Assembly (NCBI GenBank): GCA_964608595.1
Contig: CAZSOU010000004.1
Span: 1 to 64,000, forward strand
DNA from: Oleiagrimonas sp964608595
Lineage (GTDB): Bacteria > Pseudomonadota > Gammaproteobacteria > Xanthomonadales > Rhodanobacteraceae
Reading direction: 5' to 3'
DNA: 64,000 nt
The position numbers and the translations under genes are program-made. The notes under the pieces were generated by a model. The model searched no databases. It worked only from the letters and a program-made list of their open reading frames with translations, and was not told where the DNA came from. Of this stretch, positions 26,900 through 35,593 are shown in pieces. Within the stretch, counting starts at the first letter, position 1; every line of letters begins with the position of its first letter.

Positions 26900-28465
26900 A
26901 TGCGTGCTTTCACGACTCCGGTTGTACTGTCCTCGATGGTTCTGGGGGGATGGCTGACAAGTGCCGCGGCTCAAGAAGTGGCGCCCCCGGGCACCCCGCC
27001 TGCACAAGATTTGCGCAGCACCGAACAGGGGAAGGTTGCGGACAACCTGCCCCCGGGCGTGATCCGGCAACCCAGCGAGAACGAGCCGGGTCTGGTCACG
27101 GGTGTCACGCTTGGCGAGCTCCACACCGACAATCTCCGCTTGGCCGGCGGCGACCGGCCGCAACAGTCGAGCTGGATCACGACCGTGCAGCCGTTCGTCA
27201 AGGCCGCATACAGCGGCCCGCGTCTTTCCGGCATGCTGGATTACCGGCTGACCGGCTACCAGTACGTCGGCGACGTGCATACCCGGCAATTGGCGCAGCA
27301 CCTGAAGGCGCGAGGGACGCTCAATATTCTGCCGCAGCATCTGTTCCTCGACGGTACCGCGTTTTACGGCCGCCAGGTCATCAATGATCGCCTGCCTTCC
27401 GGTTCCGGCACGTTTTATCTCGGTGGCAATCAGGCCAATGTGGCCAGTGCCACGCTCAGTCCCTACTGGATGCAGAAGCTTGGCCGTGCGGGCATGTTGA
27501 CGTTGCGCTACACGAAGGGTTGGGTGACTTACAACCGCGACGGTATTCGCGGGCACAGCCCCGACCCTGATCGACCCCGTGCGTTGGCGGGAATACCGGA
27601 CGTCAGCAGCGATACGGTGCAGTTCAGCCTGGTCAGCCCGAAAGACGAACGGTGGGGCTGGGACCTGGAATATGCCGCGCAGCGCATGAAGCCCGATCGC
27701 GGCAGAGATTTGAAGTTTGCGCGTGCGCAGTTGGGGGTATCACGCCAGGTCGGCAATCACGTCCGCGTCCTGGCAAACGTCGGCAAGGAAAACAAATATC
27801 GGCCCGATGGCCGGGTGGAGACGTTGGGTGCGCCATTCTGGGAAGTGGGCGTGACATGGTCCAACAGTCGCAATCGATTCAAGGTCACGGGCGGACATCG
27901 GTTCTATGGGCGCAGCGCGTTCTTGTCCTGGGTTCATGAGGCGGCGCGACTGACGACGACCATCAAGTACGAGGAGACGCCAACGGACCTCAACCAGCAG
28001 TTGCTGAACCGCAACCCGACACAAATGCTGGGTGATCTTGATACGGAAACGCCGATCCCGTCGTTGTTCGAGCGCCACATCTACCTCATGAAACGGGCCA
28101 CCGCCAGGGTCGGTTACCAGATGCCGCACGGGCGGCTGGAGCTGTTGGCGTATGACGAGTCACGTGACTACCTACTGCGTGACACTGGACGCGAGAAGAT
28201 CGCCAATGCGCGTCTGAGCTGGATGTTCCAACTCGGGCCGCATACCACGTTGACGCCCGGCATCGGCTGGCGCCGCTATCGCTTCACCGACGGCCAGGTG
28301 ACTTACCGGCGCTATGGCCGAATCACCGCTGTGCACCAGTTCAACCCGCACGACTTCGTGAAATTTCAGTGGCGCAACGAATCGAGCAACGTCTATTCAC
28401 CGGTTCCGGGTGCGCACGACTACCGGGTCAACGTGTTCTACGTGAGCTGGACCCACCTGTTTTGA
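26900..28465 (+). CDS. Outer-membrane beta-barrel protein, PEP-CTERM system associated
   Basis: 521 residues. A cleavable signal ends at SAAAQ (about residue 25). After a short proline-rich stretch the protein is a run of alternating-hydrophobicity strands with many aromatic ends, finishing in VNVFYVSWTHLF, a terminal aromatic as in outer-membrane barrels. This is the size and position of the uncharacterised TIGR03016 family in exosortase A loci. It probably forms the outer-membrane pore or anchor for polysaccharide export; the export lipoprotein here is too short to be a full Wza. The start codon directly follows the kinase stop, and GATGAGGAGG lies inside the kinase end. Confidence 0.85.
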   Translation: MRAFTTPVVLSSMVLGGWLTSAAAQEVAPPGTPPAQDLRSTEQGKVADNLPPGVIRQPSENEPGLVTGVTLGELHTDNLRLAGGDRPQQSSWITTVQPFVKAAYSGPRLSGMLDYRLTGYQYVGDVHTRQLAQHLKARGTLNILPQHLFLDGTAFYGRQVINDRLPSGSGTFYLGGNQANVASATLSPYWMQKLGRAGMLTLRYTKGWVTYNRDGIRGHSPDPDRPRALAGIPDVSSDTVQFSLVSPKDERWGWDLEYAAQRMKPDRGRDLKFARAQLGVSRQVGNHVRVLANVGKENKYRPDGRVETLGAPFWEVGVTWSNSRNRFKVTGGHRFYGRSAFLSWVHEAARLTTTIKYEETPTDLNQQLLNRNPTQMLGDLDTETPIPSLFERHIYLMKRATARVGYQMPHGRLELLAYDESRDYLLRDTGREKIANARLSWMFQLGPHTTLTPGIGWRRYRFTDGQVTYRRYGRITAVHQFNPHDFVKFQWRNESSNVYSPVPGAHDYRVNVFYVSWTHLF

Positions 28466-28472
28466 GGTCGTT

Positions 28473-29600
28473 ATGTACGAAGCCTTTTACAAGTTGCGTG
28501 GCAAACCGTTCCGGTTGACCCCGGATGCGGGAATGGTGTTTCCGAGCAAGGGTCACCGGCGCGCGATGTCCTACCTGCTCTACGGTCTGGAGCAGGGCGA
28601 GGGGTTCGTGATGATCACCGGTGCGGTCGGGACCGGAAAAACGCTGCTCATCCAGAAGCTTCTCGAGTCGCTTTCGAACCGCGACATCGCCATTGCCAGC
28701 ATGGCATCGGCCAATCTGGACGGCGAAGACATCCTGCCGGCCGTCGCATCGGAATTCGATTTGCCGTTCGAGGATCGCAGCAAGGAAGCGCTGCTGCAGG
28801 ACGTGAAGCGCCACCTGATTGCGTTGTGCAGCCGTCACACGCATGCGTTGCTGGTGGTCGACGAAGCGCAGACGCTGACGCCGGCGGCACTGGAAATGCT
28901 GCGTATTCTTTCGAATCTGGAGCTCGATGGCCGCGCCTTGATGCAGGTTTTCCTGGTCGGACAAAGCGAGTTGCGCCAGACCATGGTCGACAATCACCTC
29001 GAACAACTGCGCCAACGCATCGTCGCCTCGTATCGACTCCAGCCGATGGATGAAGACGAGAGCGAGGCTTACATCAATCATCGTCTGCACGCGGTGGACT
29101 GGAGCGACGATCCCGACATCGCCGAAGGCGTTTTCGCGGCGGTGCATGATGCGGCCCGAGGCATTCCACGCAAGATCAACCTCATCATGGACCGCCTGTT
29201 GTTGTACGGGTATCTGGAAGACAAACACCATCTGGATGAAGACGCGCTGGCCACGGTCCTGGAAGAAATGCACGACGAGATGCCGGATGTGCCGCAGACG
29301 CTGGAGCCGACGCTCGACGAGGCCGGGCCTGCGCCGAGGTCGGCGGACGTCTCGTCGACACGACCGCGGCAGGCGAACGCGATGCCTGCATCCGCCCCCG
29401 CCGATGCCGCATGGCGCGAAGCGGAGGCCGGCGAGGTGTCGGCGCTGGAACTCAAGTTCAACCAGATGCTGCTGCGGGTAATGCGCGAGGAACTGCGGCT
29501 CAAGCAGATGCTCGAGTCAGGCTCGACCTCGGCGGACGTCAACGACGACCAGTTGGGCGAGAGTATCGACCTTTTGCGTGCAGCGTGGCGGAGGGACTGA
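28473..29600 (+). CDS. XrtA/PEP-CTERM-associated ATPase (ExeA-like)
   Basis: 375-residue AAA ATPase of the TIGR03015 group. It starts MYEAFYKLRGKPFRLTPD like ExeA/GspA proteins. Walker A is GAVGTGKT (50-57) and Walker B LLVVDEAQ (126-133); a sensor-like region is GIPRKINLIMDR. The last ~100 residues are low-complexity and acidic, ending in a short helical segment. In type II secretion ExeA helps assemble outer-membrane complexes; here it may do the same for the polysaccharide or PEP-CTERM machinery. No membrane helix. Eight bases separate it from the barrel gene and two bases from the deacetylase. Confidence 0.9.
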   Translation: MYEAFYKLRGKPFRLTPDAGMVFPSKGHRRAMSYLLYGLEQGEGFVMITGAVGTGKTLLIQKLLESLSNRDIAIASMASANLDGEDILPAVASEFDLPFEDRSKEALLQDVKRHLIALCSRHTHALLVVDEAQTLTPAALEMLRILSNLELDGRALMQVFLVGQSELRQTMVDNHLEQLRQRIVASYRLQPMDEDESEAYINHRLHAVDWSDDPDIAEGVFAAVHDAARGIPRKINLIMDRLLLYGYLEDKHHLDEDALATVLEEMHDEMPDVPQTLEPTLDEAGPAPRSADVSSTRPRQANAMPASAPADAAWREAEAGEVSALELKFNQMLLRVMREELRLKQMLESGSTSADVNDDQLGESIDLLRAAWRRD

Positions 29601-29602
29601 CC

Positions 29603-30529
29603 ATGTCGATGCCCCGGCACGATACGAACATCAATGCCATGACGGTGGACGTGGAAGATTATTTCCAGGTCGCCGCTTTCGAGCAGTGCATCCGTCGCAA
29701 AGACTGGCCGCGCTGGCCGATGCGGGTGGATGCCAACACGCGGTGCCTGCTCGAACTGTTCCGGCGTCACGATGTTCGCGCGACGTTCTTCGTGCTGGGT
29801 TGGGTGGCCGAGCGTTTCCCGATGCTGGTGCGGGATATTGCCGCCGCTGGCCACGAGGTGGCAAGCCACGGTTTCGGTCACGAGCGATTGCACACCATTG
29901 ACAGGTTGAAGTTCCGCGACGGCATCGTGCGTACCAAGCATCTTCTGGAAGATTTGAGTGGCTGTCCGGTAACCGGGTATCGCGCGCCCAGTTACTCCAT
30001 TGGTTCACGCACCTTGTGGGCGCATGACGAATTGTGGAATGCCGGTTACCGCTACAGCTCCAGCATCGTGCCGATTCACCATGATCTGTACGGCATGCCC
30101 GACGCCCCGCGGTTTGCTTTTCGCAACAAAACGGGAATGCTCGAAGTTCCGATCACGACGGTACGTTTCGGTAGACGCAACTGGCCGTGCGGCGGTGGCG
30201 GCTATTTCCGCCTGCTCCCCTATGCGCTTTTCAAACGGGGATTGGCGCGCGTCAATCGGATGGATGGCCAATCCGGCGTGTTTTATTTCCATCCGTGGGA
30301 AATCGATCCCGGGCAACCGCATGTGCCGGGAGTGACATTCAAGAACCGGGTACGTCATTACCTGAATCTCAAGCGCACGGCAGCGCGTGTGGAGCATCTG
30401 ATCCGGGATTTTCGCTTCGATCGCATGGATCACGTCTTTCCGGTCGAACGCGATGATTATCCGATTGTGGATCTGAACGCCGAGGGGGCGCAATGCAACG
30501 AAGGAGAACGAGCATGGCGGACGACTTGA
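29603..30529 (+). CDS. Polysaccharide deacetylase, XrtA-locus type
   Basis: 308-residue NodB-domain protein of the TIGR03006 group. The metal/catalytic Asp pair is in TVDVEDYF (14-21) and the metal His pair in HGFGHERLH (89 and 93); RAPSYSI and a C-terminal FYFHPWEIDP complete the fold. No signal peptide is seen, so it may act on the lipid-linked unit in the cytoplasm. It should remove N- or O-acetyl groups from the exopolysaccharide precursor. GGAGGGA precedes the ATG at 29603. Its 3' end overlaps the FemAB-like gene by 16 bases. Confidence 0.9.
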   Translation: MSMPRHDTNINAMTVDVEDYFQVAAFEQCIRRKDWPRWPMRVDANTRCLLELFRRHDVRATFFVLGWVAERFPMLVRDIAAAGHEVASHGFGHERLHTIDRLKFRDGIVRTKHLLEDLSGCPVTGYRAPSYSIGSRTLWAHDELWNAGYRYSSSIVPIHHDLYGMPDAPRFAFRNKTGMLEVPITTVRFGRRNWPCGGGGYFRLLPYALFKRGLARVNRMDGQSGVFYFHPWEIDPGQPHVPGVTFKNRVRHYLNLKRTAARVEHLIRDFRFDRMDHVFPVERDDYPIVDLNAEGAQCNEGERAWRTT

Positions 30530-31584
30530 TTCATGTCGATCGCAACAGCGGCGCTTGCCATGTCAAGTTTCTGCAAGATGGCGACTGCGACCGCTGGGAT
30601 GCTTTCGTCGAGACGATGGCGGATGCCACGTTCTTTCACAAGGCGGCGTGGCGCGACATCATTCGCACCACTACGGGTCATCGTTGCCATTATCTGTACG
30701 CCGAGCGTCACGGCGTCATTACGGGTGTGTTGCCGCTGGCCGAAATTCGCAGTTGGCTGTTCGGGCATGCGCTCATTTCCACGCCGTTTTGCGTGTACGG
30801 CGGCGTGATTGCAAGTGACCTCGTCAGTCGCGAAAAGCTGATCGACGCGGCCGTCGCGCTCGCCGATGAGCGGCGCGTGGATTATCTCGAACTGCGCGAG
30901 CGCGAACATTCACCGGTGCATGCGGACTGGCCGGTCAAGGATTTGTACGTGAGTTTCCGCAAGGCCATCAGCGACAATGACGATGCCAATCTCAAGGCCA
31001 TTCCGCGCAAGCAGCGCGCGATGGTGCGCAAGGGCATCAAGAATGGCCTGGTGGCGGATCATTGCGGCTGCCTGAATGATTTCTACGCCGTTTATGCCGA
31101 GAGCGTCCGCAATCTCGGTACGCCGGTGTTGCCGCGAAGCTACTACGCCAGTGTCAAGCGCGCCTTCGGCGATGCTTGCGAGATCACGGTCATCGCCCAT
31201 CAAGACCGGCCCGTGGCAGCGGTGATGAGCCTTTATTTTCGCGACGAGGTGCATCCGTATTACGGCGGCAGCGTGTGGGAAGGCCGTGATCTGGCTGCCA
31301 ACGACTTCATGTACTGGGCGGTGATGCAACGTGCAGCCGGGCGCGGTGCGCGTCTGTTCGACTACGGCCGCAGCAAGGTCGACACCGGCTCGTACCATTT
31401 CAAGAAGCATTGGGGATTCGAGCCGCGTCCGCTGCCGTATGCCTACCACCTGGTCCGCGCGACCGAAATGCCCAACGTCAGCCCCACCAACCGCAAATAC
31501 CGGATGTTCATCAAGGCATGGCAGCACCTGCCGTTGCCGGTAAGCAAGACGCTGGGCCCGCTTCTGGCCCGGGATCTGGGGTAA
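30514..31584 (+). CDS. FemAB-like acyltransferase, PEP-CTERM system associated
   Basis: 356-residue GNAT-fold protein of the FemAB-related TIGR03019 group. FemAB enzymes transfer aminoacyl groups from tRNA to cell-wall precursors; members of this subgroup always sit in exosortase loci, but their acceptor is unknown. Visible family segments are FFHKAAWRDII near the N-terminus, RKQRAMVRKGIKNGL, and the C-terminal FDYGRSKVDTGSYHFKKHWGF. AAGGAG lies seven bases before the ATG at 30514. It might add an amino acid to the polysaccharide unit or to a PEP-CTERM protein; that is inference. Confidence 0.88.
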   Translation: MADDLIHVDRNSGACHVKFLQDGDCDRWDAFVETMADATFFHKAAWRDIIRTTTGHRCHYLYAERHGVITGVLPLAEIRSWLFGHALISTPFCVYGGVIASDLVSREKLIDAAVALADERRVDYLELREREHSPVHADWPVKDLYVSFRKAISDNDDANLKAIPRKQRAMVRKGIKNGLVADHCGCLNDFYAVYAESVRNLGTPVLPRSYYASVKRAFGDACEITVIAHQDRPVAAVMSLYFRDEVHPYYGGSVWEGRDLAANDFMYWAVMQRAAGRGARLFDYGRSKVDTGSYHFKKHWGFEPRPLPYAYHLVRATEMPNVSPTNRKYRMFIKAWQHLPLPVSKTLGPLLARDLG

Positions 31585-31588
31585 GGCC

Positions 31589-32839
31589 ATGCAATCGCTG
31601 CTGTTTCTTTGCCATCGCCTGCCATGGCCACCTGACAAGGGTGACAAGATTCGCTCGTACCACGTTTTGCGGCGGTTGGCGGAAAACTGGCGCGTGTATC
31701 TCGGCACCTTTGTCGACGATCCGCGTGATTGGCGCCATGTCGACGAAGTCAAGAACGTATGTGCGGACGTTTGCGTGCGTTCGTTGCCGTCCTGGCGTGC
31801 CCGCGCTCGCGCGCTCGGTGCGTTCGCGCGCGGCGACGCGTTGACCTTGGGGTGTTATCGCGATCGCGTGATGCGGCGTTGGGTCGATCGGGTGGTCGCC
31901 GAGCAGAGGCCGGGGCTGGCGCTGTGCTATTCGTCGGGCGTGGCGCCGTTGGTGATGCGCCACTCCGCATTGCCCCGGGTGATGGATTTCGTCGACGCCG
32001 ATTCGGACAAGTGGCGTCAATACGCCGAGACCCGCTCGGGACCGGCGCGCTGGATCTACGCCCGCGAAGCACGAAAGCTGGCCGCCTTCGAGCGCAGCAT
32101 CGCCTCGCGCTTCGACGCCGGTGTGTTCGTTTCCGATGCCGAAGCCGGCTTCTTCCGCGAGGAGGCGCCGCAGGTGGCACTGAAGATTCACGGCATTGCC
32201 AATGGTGTGGATGCCGACTACTGGAATCCCGATCGCGCGTACCCCAACCCTTACCGCTCCGGTGAACATGTCGTGGTGTTCGTGGGCGCGATGGATTATC
32301 GCGCCAATGTCCACGCCGCGACCTGGTTCGCGGATGAGGTGTGGCCGAAAATACGATCGCGGCATGGCAATGTACGGTTCTGCATTGTCGGCGCAAGGCC
32401 CGCCCGTGAGGTGCGATTGCTGGGCGAGCGTCCGGGCATCACCGTGACCGGTCAGGTCGACGACGTGCGTCCGTATCTGGCACACGCACATGCGGTCACG
32501 ACGCCGCTTCGCATTGCACGCGGCATCCAGAACAAGGTGCTCGAAGCATTGGCGATGGAAAAGGTGGTGCTGTCCACGCCCGAAGCCTGGGAAGGGATCG
32601 GTCACGTCGCCGGGCATGAAGGGTGTGTCACGAGTTCGGTCGATACCATGGTCTGCGAAGCCTTGCGCAGTCTCGAGCCGCCGCAGCCCCGGCGCGTGCC
32701 GGCGGTTCGGGTCATGGTGCGGCGCGAGTACGACTGGACGCGCAATCTGGATGCTTACGAGCACTTGTTGCGTCGCGTGCGGAATGGTCAGACCGCCGTG
32801 CATGCCGATGAAGCGATAACGTTGGGGGTGGCGTCGTGA
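31589..32839 (+). CDS. GT4 glycosyltransferase, PEP-CTERM/XrtA-associated (Stp1 type)
   Basis: 416 residues, GT-B fold. The N-terminal FLCHRLPWPPDKGDKIRSYH is the hallmark of the TIGR03087 group. IANGVDADYWNP and the C-terminal domain (VFVGAMDYRANVHAATWF, TTPLRIARGIQNKVLEALAM) bind the nucleotide-sugar donor. It adds one sugar of the repeat unit at the cytoplasmic membrane face. Donor and linkage cannot be read from the sequence. The stop overlaps the GTG start of the exosortase gene by four bases. Confidence 0.9.
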   Translation: MQSLLFLCHRLPWPPDKGDKIRSYHVLRRLAENWRVYLGTFVDDPRDWRHVDEVKNVCADVCVRSLPSWRARARALGAFARGDALTLGCYRDRVMRRWVDRVVAEQRPGLALCYSSGVAPLVMRHSALPRVMDFVDADSDKWRQYAETRSGPARWIYAREARKLAAFERSIASRFDAGVFVSDAEAGFFREEAPQVALKIHGIANGVDADYWNPDRAYPNPYRSGEHVVVFVGAMDYRANVHAATWFADEVWPKIRSRHGNVRFCIVGARPAREVRLLGERPGITVTGQVDDVRPYLAHAHAVTTPLRIARGIQNKVLEALAMEKVVLSTPEAWEGIGHVAGHEGCVTSSVDTMVCEALRSLEPPQPRRVPAVRVMVRREYDWTRNLDAYEHLLRRVRNGQTAVHADEAITLGVAS

Positions 32840-34404
32840 ACGTGTCGTTGCAGGCCAGGCCGCCGCTGCTTGCCCGCTTTTCGGGCTGGGAACTGGCAGG
32901 TGCCGCATTCGCCGTCGCCGTTGTCGTGTTGCTGGCTTGCTACTGGCGCACGGCGTGGTCGTTGGCGAGTGTTTGGGCGCACGATGGCACGTATCAATAT
33001 GCCTTTCTGATTTTTCCGTTGAGTGCATGGGTTGCCTTCGAACAGCGCCGGCGGCTGTTCGTGAATCGACCGGTTCCCAGCGTCTGGGGTCTCGTGGCCG
33101 TGGCGATGGTGTGCGGCGTCTGGTTTGTCGGCCATGCGCTGGCCATCAATCTGGCCCGGCATTTCGCGTTCGTCGCCATGTTCCCGGCGCTGGTATTGGC
33201 TTGCTGGGGTTGGCGCGCGTTGTGGACCCTGAAGTTTCCGCTCGCGTATCTGGTGGTGTTTGCCGTCCCCTGGGGCGATGCGTTGGTAGGGCCGTTGCAG
33301 GACATCACGGCGCGTATGGCCGTCGGAGTTCTGCATGTGACAGGTGTGCCGGTGTTGTTGAACGGCCGCGAGATCATCACGCCCACGGCGGTGTGGATGG
33401 TGGCCGACGCGTGCAGCGGGGTGAAGTTTTTCATTGCCTGCACCGCGCTCGGGTGTCTGTTCGGCTATCTGATTTTCGAGCGCTCATGGAAGCGCGTGAT
33501 GTTCACTGTGTTGTCGGCGGTGGTGCCGGTGGTGGCCAATGGCTTGAGGGTGTATTTCACCATTCTGATCGGTGAGACGTGGGGCCTTGAATATGCCACG
33601 GGCACGGATCACATGATCTTCGGCTGGCAATTCTTCGGTACGGTGCTGGCGGTATGGCTTTTCGTGGGCTGGTTGTGCCGCGACAAGGTTGTCCGGCGTG
33701 AGCGTCGAGGCGCCGACGCGAGCAAGCCGATCATCACCCGCGTGGTGATCTGGCCCGTGGCGGTGCTGTTGCTGGTGGCGGGGCCGGTATGGGCCGTCAG
33801 TACGAAGTCGACGGTACCGGCCCAGGCATTGGTCTTGAATGCGCCGGCGCTGGAGGGCTGGGAGCCGCCAACGATGCCGGCGACTGATTGGCGACCCGCG
33901 TTCAAGGGCGCTGCCGGACAATTTCATGTCTCGTATTCGTCGATCGACGGTCGCGCGCCGGTGGATTTGTTTCATGCCGTCTACACGGGCAAGCCGCGCC
34001 GGGGACACAGCCTGATCACCTTCGGCAATGATTTGTACGATGCGGGTCGGTCGCGCGTTCTGGCGAGCGGGTTTCATCAAGTCGAACTGGCCGACGGATT
34101 GCGCGTGCGCGTGCGGGAATTGCGTTTGTCCGGCGCCAACGGACCGCGTCTGATCTGGTATTGGTACTGCGTCGACGGACGTTGCACGGCCTCACCGGTG
34201 ATGATCAAGGTGCTGCAGGCATGGCAGGCGCTGCGCGGCTCGATGTCGCGATCATCGGTATGGGCCCTGTCTGCGCCGATCGAGCAGGGTGCGCGGCAGC
34301 AAACGCGGCACGATCTACGCAAATTTGCCCGGGCATTGCCGATGGCCGCCATGCTCGATGGTGGCCATCGCGGCGTTCACGCCCTTGCCGGGGCGCGGCC
34401 ATGA
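32836..34404 (+). CDS. xrtA: Exosortase A fused to an EpsI domain
   Basis: 522-residue multi-pass membrane protein. Eight or so hydrophobic segments hold the exosortase triad: Cys193 in ADACSGVKFF, Arg238 in VVANGLRVY and His259 in GTDHMIFGW. XrtA cleaves PEP-CTERM tails of exported proteins at the inner membrane and is thought to transfer them onward. A further membrane helix (about 303-321) is followed by a periplasmic EpsI domain (about 330-470), as in many XrtA proteins. A polar tail of about 50 residues follows. GTG start at 32836 inside the previous gene's end (GTGA); ATGA overlap with the next gene. The substrate at 56653 ends in a matching PEP-CTERM tail. Confidence 0.95.
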   Translation: MNVSLQARPPLLARFSGWELAGAAFAVAVVVLLACYWRTAWSLASVWAHDGTYQYAFLIFPLSAWVAFEQRRRLFVNRPVPSVWGLVAVAMVCGVWFVGHALAINLARHFAFVAMFPALVLACWGWRALWTLKFPLAYLVVFAVPWGDALVGPLQDITARMAVGVLHVTGVPVLLNGREIITPTAVWMVADACSGVKFFIACTALGCLFGYLIFERSWKRVMFTVLSAVVPVVANGLRVYFTILIGETWGLEYATGTDHMIFGWQFFGTVLAVWLFVGWLCRDKVVRRERRGADASKPIITRVVIWPVAVLLLVAGPVWAVSTKSTVPAQALVLNAPALEGWEPPTMPATDWRPAFKGAAGQFHVSYSSIDGRAPVDLFHAVYTGKPRRGHSLITFGNDLYDAGRSRVLASGFHQVELADGLRVRVRELRLSGANGPRLIWYWYCVDGRCTASPVMIKVLQAWQALRGSMSRSSVWALSAPIEQGARQQTRHDLRKFARALPMAAMLDGGHRGVHALAGARP

Positions 34405-35591
34405 AGACTCGACCGTTGATCGTACACGTGATTCACCGCCTGGATACCGGCGGCATGGAGCGCGTCCTGCTTTCACTCATCAATGCGACCGGTGACCGCT
34501 ATCGCCATGCCGTCATCTGCCTTGCCGGGTTCGGCGCCATGCGGGAGGAAATTTCCGACGAGGCGGTGCCGTGCATATCGCTGGGCAAGCGCGCCGGCAA
34601 GGATGTCGGGTGTTACGTACGGCTGTGGAAAGTCTTGCGTCACCTGAAGCCGGATGTGGTGACGACATACAATTTCGGCACGTTGGATGCGGCACTTGTC
34701 GCGCGTCTGGCAGGCGTGCGCCACGTCGTGCATGCCGAGCACGGCAGGGGCGCCGACGACCCGCACGGCGAAGACCGCAAATACCGTTGGCTGCGGCGTG
34801 TGCTGCAGCCGTGCATCGCGCGTTTCGTTGCCGTGTCCGCCGACCTCGAATCGTGGTTGCGCGATCGTGTCGGGATCCCGGCCGGCAAGGTCGTCTGCAT
34901 ACCCAACGGGATCGACACATCACGACATGCGGCCGTGCCGGACAGCGCCCGGCCGCGACGCATGCTGTGCGATCTTGCGCCGCCCGGCACGTTGTTGATC
35001 GGTACGGTCGGACGGCTGGATGCGGTCAAGGACCAGGCCAGCCTGATCATGGCTTTCCAGCGGCTGTGCAAAGTCGATGTCGCTGATCGGTTGCGGCTTG
35101 TCATTGTCGGCGAGGGTGCGCAACGGCGGCACCTGGAAGCACTTGTCGGTCGCTTGAAACTGGGCGAAAAGGTACGACTTGCGGGCAATCGCGATGATGT
35201 GCCGGCATTGCTGGACGAGTGCGACATCTTCGCCTTGTCGTCGATGGCCGAAGGCATTCCGCTGACCGTCCTCGAAGCGATGGCGGCGGGGTTGCCCGTT
35301 GTTGCCACCGACGTCGGCGGCGTGGGTGAAGCGGTTGCGGACGGCGTCACCGGCACCCTGGTCGTGCCGTCGAATCCCGATGCCCTTGCCGAGGCGCTTG
35401 GCCGTTATGTCGAAGATGCCACCTTGCGCCGGCAGCATGGTCGGGCAGGGCGTCGACGTGCGACCTCGCATTTCAGTCTTGCGGCGATGATCCCGGCCTA
35501 CGTCGGGCTCTACGATGCCGTCCTCGCAGGACAGGACGTCGACCAACAGCGCCGCGGAACCAACCATCTGGCCGAGCGAAGGGGGAACTGA
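34401..35591 (+). CDS. GT4 glycosyltransferase, PEP-CTERM/XrtA-associated (Stp2 type)
   Basis: 396 residues. The N-terminus IVHVIHRLDTGGMERVLLSL is typical of the TIGR03088 group. The donor domain has GTVGRLDAVKDQASLI, IVGEGAQRRHLEAL and the EX7E-like AEGIPLTVLEAMAAGLPVVAT. It acts on the cytoplasmic side in repeat-unit assembly. It overlaps the exosortase gene by four bases and leaves two bases before the amidotransferase gene. Sugar specificity is unknown. Confidence 0.9.
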   Translation: MKTRPLIVHVIHRLDTGGMERVLLSLINATGDRYRHAVICLAGFGAMREEISDEAVPCISLGKRAGKDVGCYVRLWKVLRHLKPDVVTTYNFGTLDAALVARLAGVRHVVHAEHGRGADDPHGEDRKYRWLRRVLQPCIARFVAVSADLESWLRDRVGIPAGKVVCIPNGIDTSRHAAVPDSARPRRMLCDLAPPGTLLIGTVGRLDAVKDQASLIMAFQRLCKVDVADRLRLVIVGEGAQRRHLEALVGRLKLGEKVRLAGNRDDVPALLDECDIFALSSMAEGIPLTVLEAMAAGLPVVATDVGGVGEAVADGVTGTLVVPSNPDALAEALGRYVEDATLRRQHGRAGRRRATSHFSLAAMIPAYVGLYDAVLAGQDVDQQRRGTNHLAERRGN

Positions 35592-35593
35592 GC

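Noticed and set aside
28475..28492. Sequence resembling the 17-bp PEP-CTERM motif (TGTACGAAGCCTTTTACA)
   Set aside because: It is 18 bases long, departs from the shared TGTC start, and encodes the conserved MYEAFYK start of the ATPase; no sigma-54 site follows.
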